64,000 nucleotides of DNA from assembly GCF_000834655.1 (NCBI RefSeq), contig NZ_JXQQ01000007.1, forward strand, positions 88,749 to 152,748. The letters are read 5' to 3'. Below are positions 47,431 to 55,914 of this stretch, piece by piece (position 1 is the stretch's first letter; every line of letters starts with the position of its first letter). Under the pieces are notes generated by a model. That model searched no databases. It was given only the letters and a program-made list of their open reading frames with translations, and was not told where the DNA came from. This DNA is from Variovorax paradoxus. Lineage in GTDB: Bacteria; Pseudomonadota; Gammaproteobacteria; Burkholderiales; Burkholderiaceae_C. The position numbers and the translations under genes are program-made.

Positions 47431-48534
47431 ATGGACGAACTCGATTGCGCCGTCATCGGCGGTGGTGTGGTGGGGCTGGCAGTGGCGCGCGCCTTGGCGC
47501 TCGCAGGCCGTGAAGTGCTGGTGCTCGAAGCAGCGGGTGCCATTGGCACCGGGACCAGTTCGCGCAACAGCGAAGTGATCCATGCAGGCATCTATTACCC
47601 GGAGGGTTCGCTGAAGGCGCGACTGTGCGTCGAAGGGCGGCAGGCGCTTTATGCCTATGCAGCGGAGCGCGGCGTGCCGCACCAGCGTTGCGGCAAGCTG
47701 ATCGTGGCTACCTCGGCCGACCAAGTGGGCCAACTCGAGGCGATCCGCATGAAGGCAGTGGCGAATGGCGTCGACGACCTCGTGCAGATCACCTCAGACC
47801 AGGCCCGCGAGCTGGAGCCGCAGTTGCATTGCACGGCGGCACTGCATTCGCCCAGCACCGGCATCGTCGACAGTCACGCGCTCATGCTGAGCCTGCTCGG
47901 GGATCTGGAAAACGCGGGTGGAATGCTGGCACTGAAGTCGCCGATCACGCGCGCCGAATGTAGCGACAGCGGCATCGTGCTGATCGCCGAGGACGGCACG
48001 GCGCTGCGCTGCCGCAGCGTCGTCAATGCGGCAGGTCTCGGCGCTCCGGCGCTGGCCCGGCGGTTCGAAGGCCTCCCTGCCACGGCAATTCCGACAGCGT
48101 ACTTCGCCAAGGGAAACTACTTCACCCTCTCGGGCCGCGCGCCGTTCAGCCGCCTCATCTACCCGGTGCCCGAGCCAGGCGGCCTCGGCGTGCATCTGAC
48201 GATCGACCTGGGTGGCCAAGCCAAGTTCGGCCCCGACGTGCAGTGGGTCGAGTCGGCCGATGATCTTGTGGTGGATTCCGCCCGCGGTGACGGTTTCTAT
48301 GCCGAGGTGCGCAAGTATTGGCCGGCATTGCCCGACGGCGGATTGATCCCCGGCTACGCCGGCATGCGACCCAAGATCTCCGGACCTGGCGAGCCTGCCG
48401 CCGACTTCCGGATCGACGGCCCTGATTCGCATGGCGTGCCGGGCCTGGTCAACCTGTTCGGCATCGAATCGCCGGGCCTCACCAGCAGCCTCGCGATCGG
48501 CGCTCACGTTGCGCGGTTGCTGGCCGATGTGTGA
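47431..48534 (+). CDS. FAD-dependent oxidoreductase (L-2-hydroxyglutarate dehydrogenase-like, LhgO family)
   Basis: This is a 367-residue DAO-fold flavoprotein. The N-terminal FAD site is [19 protein letters not shown], followed by [25 protein letters not shown], which is the signature of LhgO-type 2-hydroxyacid oxidases. RCGKLIVA and the C-terminal [17 protein letters not shown] follow. It probably oxidises a 2-hydroxy acid and passes electrons to quinone. No clear Shine-Dalgarno precedes the ATG, and an inverted repeat (ATCGCGC/GCGCGAT, 47403-47432) includes the start codon. Confidence 0.87.
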   Translation: MDELDCAVIGGGVVGLAVARALALAGREVLVLEAAGAIGTGTSSRNSEVIHAGIYYPEGSLKARLCVEGRQALYAYAAERGVPHQRCGKLIVATSADQVGQLEAIRMKAVANGVDDLVQITSDQARELEPQLHCTAALHSPSTGIVDSHALMLSLLGDLENAGGMLALKSPITRAECSDSGIVLIAEDGTALRCRSVVNAAGLGAPALARRFEGLPATAIPTAYFAKGNYFTLSGRAPFSRLIYPVPEPGGLGVHLTIDLGGQAKFGPDVQWVESADDLVVDSARGDGFYAEVRKYWPALPDGGLIPGYAGMRPKISGPGEPAADFRIDGPDSHGVPGLVNLFGIESPGLTSSLAIGAHVARLLADV

Positions 48535-48664
48535 AGCAACGCGTGCACAAGTCTGCACATCTGCCGCGCATGAGGGGCTTTCGAGCCTGTAACATGACAC
48601 CACGCCATTTGCTGGCGTGAAGCCGCCGGCGCGGTGCCGGTGTCATCACGGAGGAAAGATTCCA

Positions 48665-48961
48665 ATGAGTGCATCCCAAAATCTTGAAGCAGCAGCCGAA
48701 GACATCGCAAGCGACGTGCGCGGCGTGCTGGCCAGCAAGGACCTGGATTCGGTTCCTCACATCAAGGCGCTGCGTCAGCGCATCGACACCAAGCTCGCCA
48801 TCGCGCGCGAACTCGCAGCCGAGAAGAGCAAGCTCGCCGCCAAGAAGGCGCGCGAGGCGGCCACCGCCACCAACGCCTATGCCCACGACGAACCTTGGCA
48901 GATCGCAGGCGCCGCACTGGCCGTCGGCGTGCTGGTGGGTCTGTTGCTTGGCCGCCGCTGA
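48665..48961 (+). CDS. DUF883 (YqjD/ElaB) family membrane-anchored protein
   Basis: This is a 98-residue protein. A charged amphipathic helical region (ASQNLEAAAEDIASDVRGVLASKDLDSVPHIKALRQRI) leads to one C-terminal membrane helix GAALAVGVLVGLLLGRR, the layout of YqjD/ElaB, proteins that tether ribosomes to the inner membrane in stationary phase. CGGAGGAAAG precedes the ATG. It is followed by a YqjE-like gene, the order found in E. coli yqjDEK. Confidence 0.9.
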   Translation: MSASQNLEAAAEDIASDVRGVLASKDLDSVPHIKALRQRIDTKLAIARELAAEKSKLAAKKAREAATATNAYAHDEPWQIAGAALAVGVLVGLLLGRR

Positions 48962-49024
48962 TCGCGCTGACCCAAGCGCGCACTGCCGGACCGTTCGCCG
49001 CCGCTCGCTGAGCGGGGCTGGAGC

Positions 49025-49750
49025 ATGCGCATGAGGCTGCTCTCCCTGTTCGGCTTGAGCGGCCGTATCCGCCAGTTGCGCATTGCCGCTGCCGAAGGCG
49101 CACTCGCCGCCGAAGACCGGGTGCAACTGCTGCGCATGGCCTGGGAGGACGAAAAGCAGCGCCTGAAGCTGATGCTCGTTCTCGTGGTGGCCGTGCTCGG
49201 GCTGACCACCGTCACGGTGGCTTTGCTGTCGATGGCCGTGGTGGTGCATTTCTGGGAAACGCCGTACCGCATCACGGCCGCATGGTCGGTGGCCGGCGTG
49301 TGGATCGTGCTCTGGGTGAGTGCTGCCGTCGGCTTGCTGCTGACCTTGCGCAACGCTTCCAACAGCTTCGTGCCGGCACGCCAGGAGTTCGCGCGCGACT
49401 GGGCCTGGGTGCAGGACAGCTTCGGTATCGGCAAGGACCCAGAAGACGAAGAAGCCCCGCGCCCCCCGCGGCCGACCACGCGCGAGGAATTGCTGGCGCG
49501 AATGGAGCGTCAGCGCGAGCGCATCGCGACCCTGCAGGGCGGTCGCGAGACGCAGCCGGCGGGCGCCACGGAGCAGGAGCGCGAGGCACCTCCGCCGAAC
49601 GAATCGGCCACCGCCGCTGCACTGCGTATCGCGCGGGCGCATCCGGTGGCCGCTGGTGTCGTCGCCGCAACTGCCGTTGTGGTGATTCGCCCGAAGCGCT
49701 TGCTGCGCTGGGCGGCCGTCCTTGCGCCAATCCTCTGGCGCATGCGCTGA
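49025..49750 (+). CDS. YqjE-like holin-family protein fused to a YqjK-like tail
   Basis: This is a 241-residue protein. The first 115 residues are a phage-holin-III/YqjE domain: a basic start, an amphipathic helix (AEDRVQLLRMAWEDEKQRLK) and two membrane helices (LMLVLVVAVLGLTTVTVALLSMAVVVHF and a second to about 110). After a Pro/Glu-rich linker the C-terminal 75 residues (REELLARMERQRERIATLQ, VVVIRPKRLLRWAAVLAPILWRMR) look like YqjK, which is normally a separate gene. ATG at 49031 is an alternative start with better spacing to GGAG. It probably works with the preceding DUF883 protein. Confidence 0.82.
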   Translation: MRMRLLSLFGLSGRIRQLRIAAAEGALAAEDRVQLLRMAWEDEKQRLKLMLVLVVAVLGLTTVTVALLSMAVVVHFWETPYRITAAWSVAGVWIVLWVSAAVGLLLTLRNASNSFVPARQEFARDWAWVQDSFGIGKDPEDEEAPRPPRPTTREELLARMERQRERIATLQGGRETQPAGATEQEREAPPPNESATAAALRIARAHPVAAGVVAATAVVVIRPKRLLRWAAVLAPILWRMR

Positions 49751-49765
49751 AGAAGTGAAAAGGCC

Positions 49766-50842
49766 TCAGGCCTTGCTGCGGTCGCGCAGCAGCGCCTGGG
49801 CCGCTTCGCGGACCAGCGCGGGGCCGCGATAGATCAGTCCGGTGTAGATCTGCACCACGTCCGCGCCCGCGGCGATCTTGGCCTTTGCATCGGCCGCGCC
49901 CAGGATGCCGCCCACGCCGATGATCGGGAAGTCCGTCCCCAACGCCGCGCGCAGTTGCGCAATCACGCGGTTGCTCGCCTCGCGCACCGGCGCCCCCGAC
50001 AGGCCGCCGGCTTCGTCCGCATGCGGCAGACCCGCCACTGCATCGCGCGCCAGCGTGGTGTTGGTCGCGATCACGCCGTCCATGCGGTGACGCTGCAGCG
50101 TGGCGGCGATGACCGCGACCTGGGCTTCATCGAGATCGGGCGCGATCTTCACGAATAACGGCGAGCGCTTGCCGTGGCGCGTGGCCAGCGCCTCGCGCTG
50201 CTCGGCCACTGCGCCCACCAGCGCATCGAGCGCTTCGTCGCTCTGCAGTGTGCGAAGGTTGGCCGTGTTGGGGCTCGAGATGTTGATCGTCACGTAGTCG
50301 GCATGCGCGTACACGCCGTCGAGGCAGGCCAGGTAATCGTCCACCGCGCGCTCGATCGGCGTGGCGGCGTTCTTGCCGATGTTCAGGCCCAGGAGCATCG
50401 GCGTCTTGCTGCCGGCGCTCTTGCGAAAACGCGCCTTCTGCACGTTGGCCAGGAAGGCGTCGAGTCCTTCGTTGTTGAAGCCGAGCCGATTGATCAGTGC
50501 GTCACGCTGCGGCAGGCGGAACATGCGCGGCTTCGGGTTGCCCGGCTGCGCCTTCGGCGTCACCGTGCCGACTTCGACGAAACCGAAACCCATGGCTGCA
50601 AAGGCGTCGATGCAGCGCGCGTTCTTGTCGAGACCGGCCGCCAGGCCGACGCGGTTCGGAAAGGTCAGCCCGGCCAGCGTGACGGGGTCGTCCACGCGTG
50701 GGGCGGAATAGGCGCAGGCCAGCGGCGTGTTCTGCGTGCGGGCCAGGCCGTCGAGCGTGATTTCGTGGGCGTGCTCGGGATCGAAGCCGAACAGGAAAGG
50801 GCGGGCCAGGCCGTAGAGCGAAGAGGGCAGCAGCAGGGGCAT
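49766..50842 (-). CDS. pyrD: Dihydroorotate dehydrogenase (quinone), class 2
   Basis: This membrane-associated FMN enzyme oxidises dihydroorotate to orotate with quinone in pyrimidine synthesis. The 358 residues have the N-terminal membrane-binding helices ([25 protein letters not shown]), [26 protein letters not shown], the catalytic Ser190 in NISSPNT, KIAPDL, ATNTT and the phosphate site GVGGI. It is convergent with the YqjE-like gene and divergent from rpiA with a very short gap. Confidence 0.97.
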   Translation of the reverse strand: MPLLLPSSLYGLARPFLFGFDPEHAHEITLDGLARTQNTPLACAYSAPRVDDPVTLAGLTFPNRVGLAAGLDKNARCIDAFAAMGFGFVEVGTVTPKAQPGNPKPRMFRLPQRDALINRLGFNNEGLDAFLANVQKARFRKSAGSKTPMLLGLNIGKNAATPIERAVDDYLACLDGVYAHADYVTINISSPNTANLRTLQSDEALDALVGAVAEQREALATRHGKRSPLFVKIAPDLDEAQVAVIAATLQRHRMDGVIATNTTLARDAVAGLPHADEAGGLSGAPVREASNRVIAQLRAALGTDFPIIGVGGILGAADAKAKIAAGADVVQIYTGLIYRGPALVREAAQALLRDRSKA

Positions 50843-50882
50843 CGGATAATTCTCGACTTCAATGAGCCAAGGATTCTCCGCG

Positions 50883-51596
50883 ATGACCGCACCCGCCTCC
50901 CCATCCCCCGCGCCCGCCGCGCTTTCCCAGGACGAACTGAAGGCCCAGGTTGGCCGCGCCGCATTGGCCTACGTGGTCAAGGGCGAGATCGTCGGCGTCG
51001 GCACCGGCTCGACGGTCAACAAGTTCATCGACGCGCTGGCCACGATCAAGGACGAGATCAAAGGCGCTGTCTCGAGCTCGGTCGCATCGACCGAACGCCT
51101 GCGGGCGCTGGGCATCCCGGTGTTCGACAGCAACGAGGTGGAAGAGCTGGCCGTCTACATCGACGGCGCCGACGAAATCGATCACCGGGGCTTCATGGTG
51201 AAGGGCGGCGGCGCGGCGCTCACGCGCGAGAAGATCGTCGCGGCCCAGTCCAAGCGCTTCGTGTGCATCGCCGACGCCTCCAAGCTGGTCGAGACGCTGG
51301 GCGCCTTTCCGCTGCCGGTGGAGGTGATCCCGATGGCGGTGCGCCGGGTGATGCGCCAGTTCGCCAGCCTTGGGGGCATTGCGCAGGTGCGCGAAAAGGA
51401 TGGCCTGCCGCTGGTGACCGACAACGGCCAGCACATCGTCGACGTGACGGGCCTGCAAATCAGCGATCCGCTCGCCTTCGAGTCCGAAGTGAGCCAATGG
51501 CCCGGCGTGGTGACGGTCGGCGTCTTCGCCCATCAGAAGGCCGACGTATGCCTGCTAGGCACCGCGACCGGCGTCCAGACGATGCAGTTCGCCTGA
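50883..51596 (+). CDS. rpiA: Ribose-5-phosphate isomerase A
   Basis: This enzyme interconverts ribose-5-phosphate and ribulose-5-phosphate. The 237 residues contain [25 protein letters not shown], the catalytic [24 protein letters not shown] and [11 protein letters not shown]. The ATG at 50883 is preferred because AAGGA sits nine bases upstream and the residues before it are not conserved. An ATG at 50862 in frame would add seven residues. The gap to the divergent pyrD is only 40 bp, so the promoters overlap the opposing coding start. Confidence 0.95.
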   Translation: MTAPASPSPAPAALSQDELKAQVGRAALAYVVKGEIVGVGTGSTVNKFIDALATIKDEIKGAVSSSVASTERLRALGIPVFDSNEVEELAVYIDGADEIDHRGFMVKGGGAALTREKIVAAQSKRFVCIADASKLVETLGAFPLPVEVIPMAVRRVMRQFASLGGIAQVREKDGLPLVTDNGQHIVDVTGLQISDPLAFESEVSQWPGVVTVGVFAHQKADVCLLGTATGVQTMQFA

Positions 51597-51615
51597 GGCG
51601 GTGAACCGCCCGGCG

Positions 51616-52260
51616 TCAGAACTTGATGCCGGCCGGGTTGCCCGCACCCGGATCGCTCGGGGCAGCGGGCGGTGGCGCGGGTTGCACAGCGGGTGCCGCG
51701 GCGCGGGGTGCGGGTGCCGCCTGTTGCGCGGCGATCAGTGGCCGGGCTGGCCCATTGCGGTAGCCGGCGGGCAGGCTGTTGCTCTTGGGGTAGCCGGCTG
51801 CGTCGAGGTACTGCGACCACTCGTTGTCCGCGTACCCCTTGAGCTGCTGTGAGCCGATGGTGAGCAGCGGCAGCGAACTCTGGCTGCTCAGGCGCTGCAG
51901 CGCCTCGATTTCTTCATTGCTCTTGACCGTGCGCTCGTCGAACGGAATGCCCCGCGTGGTGAGCAGCGTGCGGGCCGCGCTGCAGGGGGCGCAGTCTTCG
52001 CTGGTGTAGAGCGTGACGGGATAGCGCTGCGCCACCTGCCGCAGTTCATAGGGGAGGCCTGCCGTGTTGGCCGGCGCGGCGGCGCCCTGTGGTGCCGCGG
52101 CTGGCTCGGTGCTGGCGGCGGGCGCGCGGTCCGAGAATGTGACCTTGCCGTTCTTGTCGACGTTGCGATAGATCGGCTGGGCCATCGCGCCCGCCGCGAC
52201 GAGCAGCAGGGCGAGACAGGTCAGGCGACGCGACGGGGATTTGTAAGAGGTCAGATACAT
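51616..52260 (-). CDS. Periplasmic DUF4124/glutaredoxin-like protein
   Basis: This is a 214-residue exported protein. The signal peptide is residues 1-27 (LTCLALLLVAAGAMA). A short DUF4124 motif follows (QPIYRNVDKNGKVTFSDRAP). A glutaredoxin-like domain comes next (about 80-150) with the redox pair CAPC (Cys90, Cys93), cis-Pro in SSLPLLTIG and GYADNEW. A Pro/Ala-rich tail follows. It is likely a periplasmic or envelope thiol-disulfide protein; the partner is unknown. It is convergent with rpiA. Confidence 0.88.
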   Translation of the reverse strand: MYLTSYKSPSRRLTCLALLLVAAGAMAQPIYRNVDKNGKVTFSDRAPAASTEPAAAPQGAAAPANTAGLPYELRQVAQRYPVTLYTSEDCAPCSAARTLLTTRGIPFDERTVKSNEEIEALQRLSSQSSLPLLTIGSQQLKGYADNEWSQYLDAAGYPKSNSLPAGYRNGPARPLIAAQQAAPAPRAAAPAVQPAPPPAAPSDPGAGNPAGIKF

Positions 52261-52290
52261 ATCCCGAGTATCGCAAGCTTCAGCCCCGCA

Positions 52291-54348
52291 TCAAGCGGGC
52301 TGGGCCTCGGCCATGCCCTGGTGTCGCAGCAATGCATCAAGCTGGGGCTCGCGGCCGCGGAAAGCCTTGAACGAATCCATGGCGCTGCGGCTGCCGCCGG
52401 CCTCCAGGATGGCCTGGCGGTACTTGCGGCCGGTCTCGATGTTCGGCTCGCCGTCGGCGCCCACGGTTTCCTCGAAGGCTGCGTAGGCGTCGGCGCTCAG
52501 CACCTCGGCCCACTTGTAGCTGTAGTAGCCGGCCGCGTAGCCGCCCGAGAAGATGTGGCTGAACGTATTCGGCGTGCGGCTGAAAGGCGGCGAGGGCATC
52601 ACCGCCACTTCGCTGCGCACCTTGCCCAGCAGCGCCATCACGTCGCCGGGCTTGGCGGTGGCCGCGTGGTATTCGGTGTGCAGCAGCATGTCGAACAGCG
52701 AGAACTCGATCTGCCGCAGCGTCTGCAGGCCGCTCTGGAAGTTCTTGGCGGCGGTCATCTTGTCAAAAAGGGCGCGCGGCAGCGGCTCGCCGGTGTCGAC
52801 GTGGGCCGTCATGTGGCTGAGCACGTCCCACTCCCAGCAGAAGTTCTCCATGAACTGGCTCGGCAGCTCGACCGCGTCCCACTCGACGCCGCTGATGCCC
52901 GAGACGTCGCGCTCGTTCACCTGCGTGAGCATGTGGTGCAGGCCGTGGCCGAACTCGTGGAAGAGGGTGGTCACGTCGTCGTGCGTGAGGAGCGGCGGCT
53001 TGCCGTCGACACCGCTCGCGAAGTTGCAGACCAGCTGCGCGATGGGCGTCTGCAGCACGCCGTTGTCGGGGCGCAGCCACCGAGCGCGCACGTCGTCCAT
53101 CCAGGCGCCGCCGCGCTTGGCGGCGCGAGCGGAGGGGTCGAGGTAGAACTGCCCGACCTTCTGGCCGGCGCGCTCGATGCGGTAGAACTCGACGCTCGGG
53201 TGCCACGTCGGCGCGCTGTCGCGGCGGATCGACACTTCGAACAGCGTCTCGACGATCTTGAACAGGCCCGCCATCACCTTCGGCGCAGGGAAGTACTGCT
53301 TCACCTCCTGCTCGCTGAATGCATAGCGCGCTTCCTTGAGCTTCTCGCCGATGTAGCTCCAGTCCCAGGGCTGTGGATCGGTGATGTTCAATTGCGCGGC
53401 GGCAAAAGCGCGCAGGTCGGCGAGGTCGCGCTCGCCATAAGGCTTGGCCTTGGTCGCCAGGTCGCGCAGGAACTTGACCACCTGTTCGGGCGATTCGGCC
53501 ATCTTCGGCACCACCGAGAGTTCGCCGAAATTCTGGTAGCCCAGCAGCTTGGCCTCTTCTTCGCGCAACGCGAGGATCTCGGTGATCAGCGCGGTGTTGT
53601 CGAAGGCCGCATCGCCGAATTCGCTCGCACGCGTCACGTAGGCGCGGTAGAGCGTTTCGCGCAAGGCGCTGCTCCTGGCGAACTGCATCACCGGCAGGTA
53701 ACAGGGCATCTTGAGCGTGAGCTTGTAACCCGCCTTGCCTTCGGCCTCGGCGGCCGAGCGTGCGGCGCTCACCACGTCTTCCGGCACGCCTTCGAGCTCG
53801 CCGAACTTGGCGTAGTAGGCGAAGGCGTCGGTGGCATCGAGCGCGTTCTCGCTGAACTTCTGGCTCAGCTCGGCCTGGCGCTCCTGGATGTCGGCGAAGC
53901 GCTTCTTGGCGTCGCCCTGCAGCTCGGCGCCGCCGAGCACGAAGTTGCGCACGGCGTTGCGGTGCGCCTGGCGCTGCTCGGCATTGAGCGTCGCGACGTC
54001 GATGGCCTTGTATTTCGCGTAAAGGCGTTCGTCGGAGCCCAGGCGGGTCCAGAAGGCGGTCACGCGCGGCATGGCCTCGTTGTAGGCGGCGCGCAGCTCG
54101 GGCGTGTCGGCCACGGCGTTCAGGTGACCGACCGCGCCCCAGGCGCGGCTGAAGCGTTCGGAGGCCACGTCGAGCACCTTCGAGATCGCATTCCAGTCGG
54201 CGGGAAATTCAGCCGCCGTCACGGCCTGCAATGCGGCCTCGGCCTCGGCCAGCAGCGTGTCCACGGCGGGCGCCACGTGTTCGGGCCTGATGCGGTCGAA
54301 CAGCGGGAGATCGGTGAAGTCGAGGAGGGGGTTGTTCGTGGTGGCCAT
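52291..54348 (-). CDS. prlC: Oligopeptidase A (M3 family metallopeptidase)
   Basis: This is a cytosolic zinc peptidase degrading short peptides, including signal peptide fragments. The 685 residues match E. coli PrlC in length. The zinc site HEFGH is at 464-468 (TTLFHEFGHGLHHMLT), with the third ligand Glu in the following helix region SGVEWDAVELPSQFMENFCWE. FYLDPSARAAKRGGAWMDD and SGGYAAGYYSYKWAEVLSADA are family hallmarks. It is 5 bp downstream of folD and therefore co-transcribed. Confidence 0.96.
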   Translation of the reverse strand: MATTNNPLLDFTDLPLFDRIRPEHVAPAVDTLLAEAEAALQAVTAAEFPADWNAISKVLDVASERFSRAWGAVGHLNAVADTPELRAAYNEAMPRVTAFWTRLGSDERLYAKYKAIDVATLNAEQRQAHRNAVRNFVLGGAELQGDAKKRFADIQERQAELSQKFSENALDATDAFAYYAKFGELEGVPEDVVSAARSAAEAEGKAGYKLTLKMPCYLPVMQFARSSALRETLYRAYVTRASEFGDAAFDNTALITEILALREEEAKLLGYQNFGELSVVPKMAESPEQVVKFLRDLATKAKPYGERDLADLRAFAAAQLNITDPQPWDWSYIGEKLKEARYAFSEQEVKQYFPAPKVMAGLFKIVETLFEVSIRRDSAPTWHPSVEFYRIERAGQKVGQFYLDPSARAAKRGGAWMDDVRARWLRPDNGVLQTPIAQLVCNFASGVDGKPPLLTHDDVTTLFHEFGHGLHHMLTQVNERDVSGISGVEWDAVELPSQFMENFCWEWDVLSHMTAHVDTGEPLPRALFDKMTAAKNFQSGLQTLRQIEFSLFDMLLHTEYHAATAKPGDVMALLGKVRSEVAVMPSPPFSRTPNTFSHIFSGGYAAGYYSYKWAEVLSADAYAAFEETVGADGEPNIETGRKYRQAILEAGGSRSAMDSFKAFRGREPQLDALLRHQGMAEAQPA

Positions 54349-54353
54349 GAAAG

Positions 54354-55205
54354 TTACTTTGCGGCGCGTTCGGCGGCTTCAAGGGTGTTGGCGAGCAGCA
54401 TGGCGCGGGTCATGGGGCCGACGCCGCCGGGCACGGGGGTGATCCAGCCGGCCACTTCCTTCACCGCGTCGAAATCGACGTCGCCGGCGAGCTTGCCGTC
54501 TGCCTTGCGGTTCATGCCGACATCGATGACGACGGCGCCCGGTTTCACCATGTCGGCGGTGAGCAGGTTGAGCTTGCCGACGGCGGCAACAATCACGTCG
54601 GCCTGACGGGTGATGGCACCCAGGTCCTGCGTGGCGCTGTGGCAGATGGTCACGGTGGCGCTCTTGGCCAGCAGCATCATGGCCATCGGCTTGCCGACGA
54701 TGTTGCTGCGGCCGATGACCACCGCATGCTTGCCGCGCAGGTCGTAGCCGATGGCTTCGAGCATCTTCATGCAGCCATGCGGCGTACAGGGCCAGAAGCC
54801 GGGCGCGCCGGTCATCAGCGCGCCGGCGCTGGCGACATGGAAGCCGTCCACGTCCTTGGCGGGCGAGATCGTCTCGATGACCTTCTGGCTGTCCATGTGC
54901 TTGGGCAGTGGCAACTGCACGAGGATGCCGTGGACCTTCGGGTCGTCGTTGAGCGCGCGGATGCGGGCCAGCAGGTCGGCCTCGGTCATGTCGGCGGGGT
55001 AGGTCTCCAGCGTGGCCTCCAGGCCCGTCTGCGTGCTGTCGTTGACCTTGTGCTTCGTGTAGACCTGGCTGGCCGGGTCTTCGCCCACGAGGATGATGGA
55101 GAGGGCCGGGTTCACGCCACGGGCCTTGAGTGCGGCGGTGCGGCCTGCGACTTCGGCGCGGATGGTTTTGGCGAGGGCGTTGCCGTCGATCAGTTGGGCG
55201 GTCAT
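54354..55205 (-). CDS. folD: Bifunctional methylenetetrahydrofolate dehydrogenase/cyclohydrolase FolD
   Basis: This enzyme converts 5,10-methylene-THF to 10-formyl-THF. The 283 residues include [21 protein letters not shown] with the catalytic Lys, [30 protein letters not shown], the NADP-binding [14 protein letters not shown], and [14 protein letters not shown]. It is followed by prlC. A terminator for the upstream regulator gene lies just before its start, so its own promoter must sit within 55206-55281 or within that terminator region. Confidence 0.97.
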   Translation of the reverse strand: MTAQLIDGNALAKTIRAEVAGRTAALKARGVNPALSIILVGEDPASQVYTKHKVNDSTQTGLEATLETYPADMTEADLLARIRALNDDPKVHGILVQLPLPKHMDSQKVIETISPAKDVDGFHVASAGALMTGAPGFWPCTPHGCMKMLEAIGYDLRGKHAVVIGRSNIVGKPMAMMLLAKSATVTICHSATQDLGAITRQADVIVAAVGKLNLLTADMVKPGAVVIDVGMNRKADGKLAGDVDFDAVKEVAGWITPVPGGVGPMTRAMLLANTLEAAERAAK

Positions 55206-55224
55206 CGGTTTCGATTTTCCAAGT

Positions 55225-55248
55225 AAAAACGCCCGCTTGCGCAGGCGT
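55225..55248 (-). terminator. Intrinsic terminator of the kinase-regulator pair
   Basis: On the minus strand ACGCCTGC pairs with GCGGGCGT (one G-U wobble) around GCAA, followed by a run of T (55225-55229 on the complement). It begins 34 bases after the response regulator stop and isolates folD-prlC from the two-component genes. Confidence 0.75.
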
Positions 55249-55281
55249 GGGGGATATGCATCGCTATCGGGGAAATAGCTT

Positions 55282-55914
55282 CTAGGCCTTGGCCGCGGGT
55301 GCCGCCTGTCCGAGGGCGATCTTCAGGAGGTCGGCCACGGTGTTGGCGTTGAGCTTTTCCATGATGTTGGCGCGGTGCGCCTCCACCGTCTTGATGCTGA
55401 TGCCCAGGTCGTCGGCGATCTGCTTGTTCAGGCGGCCGGCGACGATGCGCTCGAGCACCTGCGCCTCGCGGCCGGTGAGCTTGGACAGCAGCGCGTCGCG
55501 GCTGGCCGACTGCTGGTGCTGCGTGAAGGCGCCGCGCGCATGTTCGAGCATGCGCTCGACCAGCGTGACGAGCTCTTCGTCGTTGAAGGGCTTCTGGATG
55601 AAATCCATTGCGCCCTTCTTCATGCTGTCCACCGCCATCGGCACGTCGCCGTGGCCGGTGATGACCACGATCGGCAGCGGGGAGCGCCGCTCGATCAGCC
55701 GATCCTGCAATTCGAGGCCGGTCATGCCGGCCATGCGGATGTCGACGATCAAACAGGCGACTTCGCGCGGGTCGTATCGGGAGAGAAAGGATTCGGCGGA
55801 ATCGAAACAGCGGACTCTGTAGTCCTTGCCTTCGAGCAGCCATTGCAGCGAATCGCGTACGGCTTCGTCATCGTCGACGACGTAGACCGTGCCCTTCTTC
55901 GGAATCAAACTCAT
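55282..55914 (-). CDS. Response regulator, FixJ/NarL-type (receiver + LuxR HTH)
   Basis: This is a 210-residue DNA-binding response regulator. The receiver has [18 protein letters not shown], phospho-acceptor Asp58 ([13 protein letters not shown]), [13 protein letters not shown] and the Lys in FIQKPF. The C-terminal LuxR-type helix-turn-helix is [44 protein letters not shown]. This is the FixJ/TtrR/DctR layout. Its start overlaps the stop of the sensor kinase gene by 4 bp, so the two form a cognate pair. The likely targets are near, but no binding site is identified. Confidence 0.94.
   Translation of the reverse strand: MSLIPKKGTVYVVDDDEAVRDSLQWLLEGKDYRVRCFDSAESFLSRYDPREVACLIVDIRMAGMTGLELQDRLIERRSPLPIVVITGHGDVPMAVDSMKKGAMDFIQKPFNDEELVTLVERMLEHARGAFTQHQQSASRDALLSKLTGREAQVLERIVAGRLNKQIADDLGISIKTVEAHRANIMEKLNANTVADLLKIALGQAAPAAKA

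Noticed and set aside
51597..51610. GGCGG-TGAA-CCGCC hairpin between rpiA and the glutaredoxin-like gene
   Set aside because: The stem is short, no T-run follows, and such hairpins are frequent by chance at this GC content.
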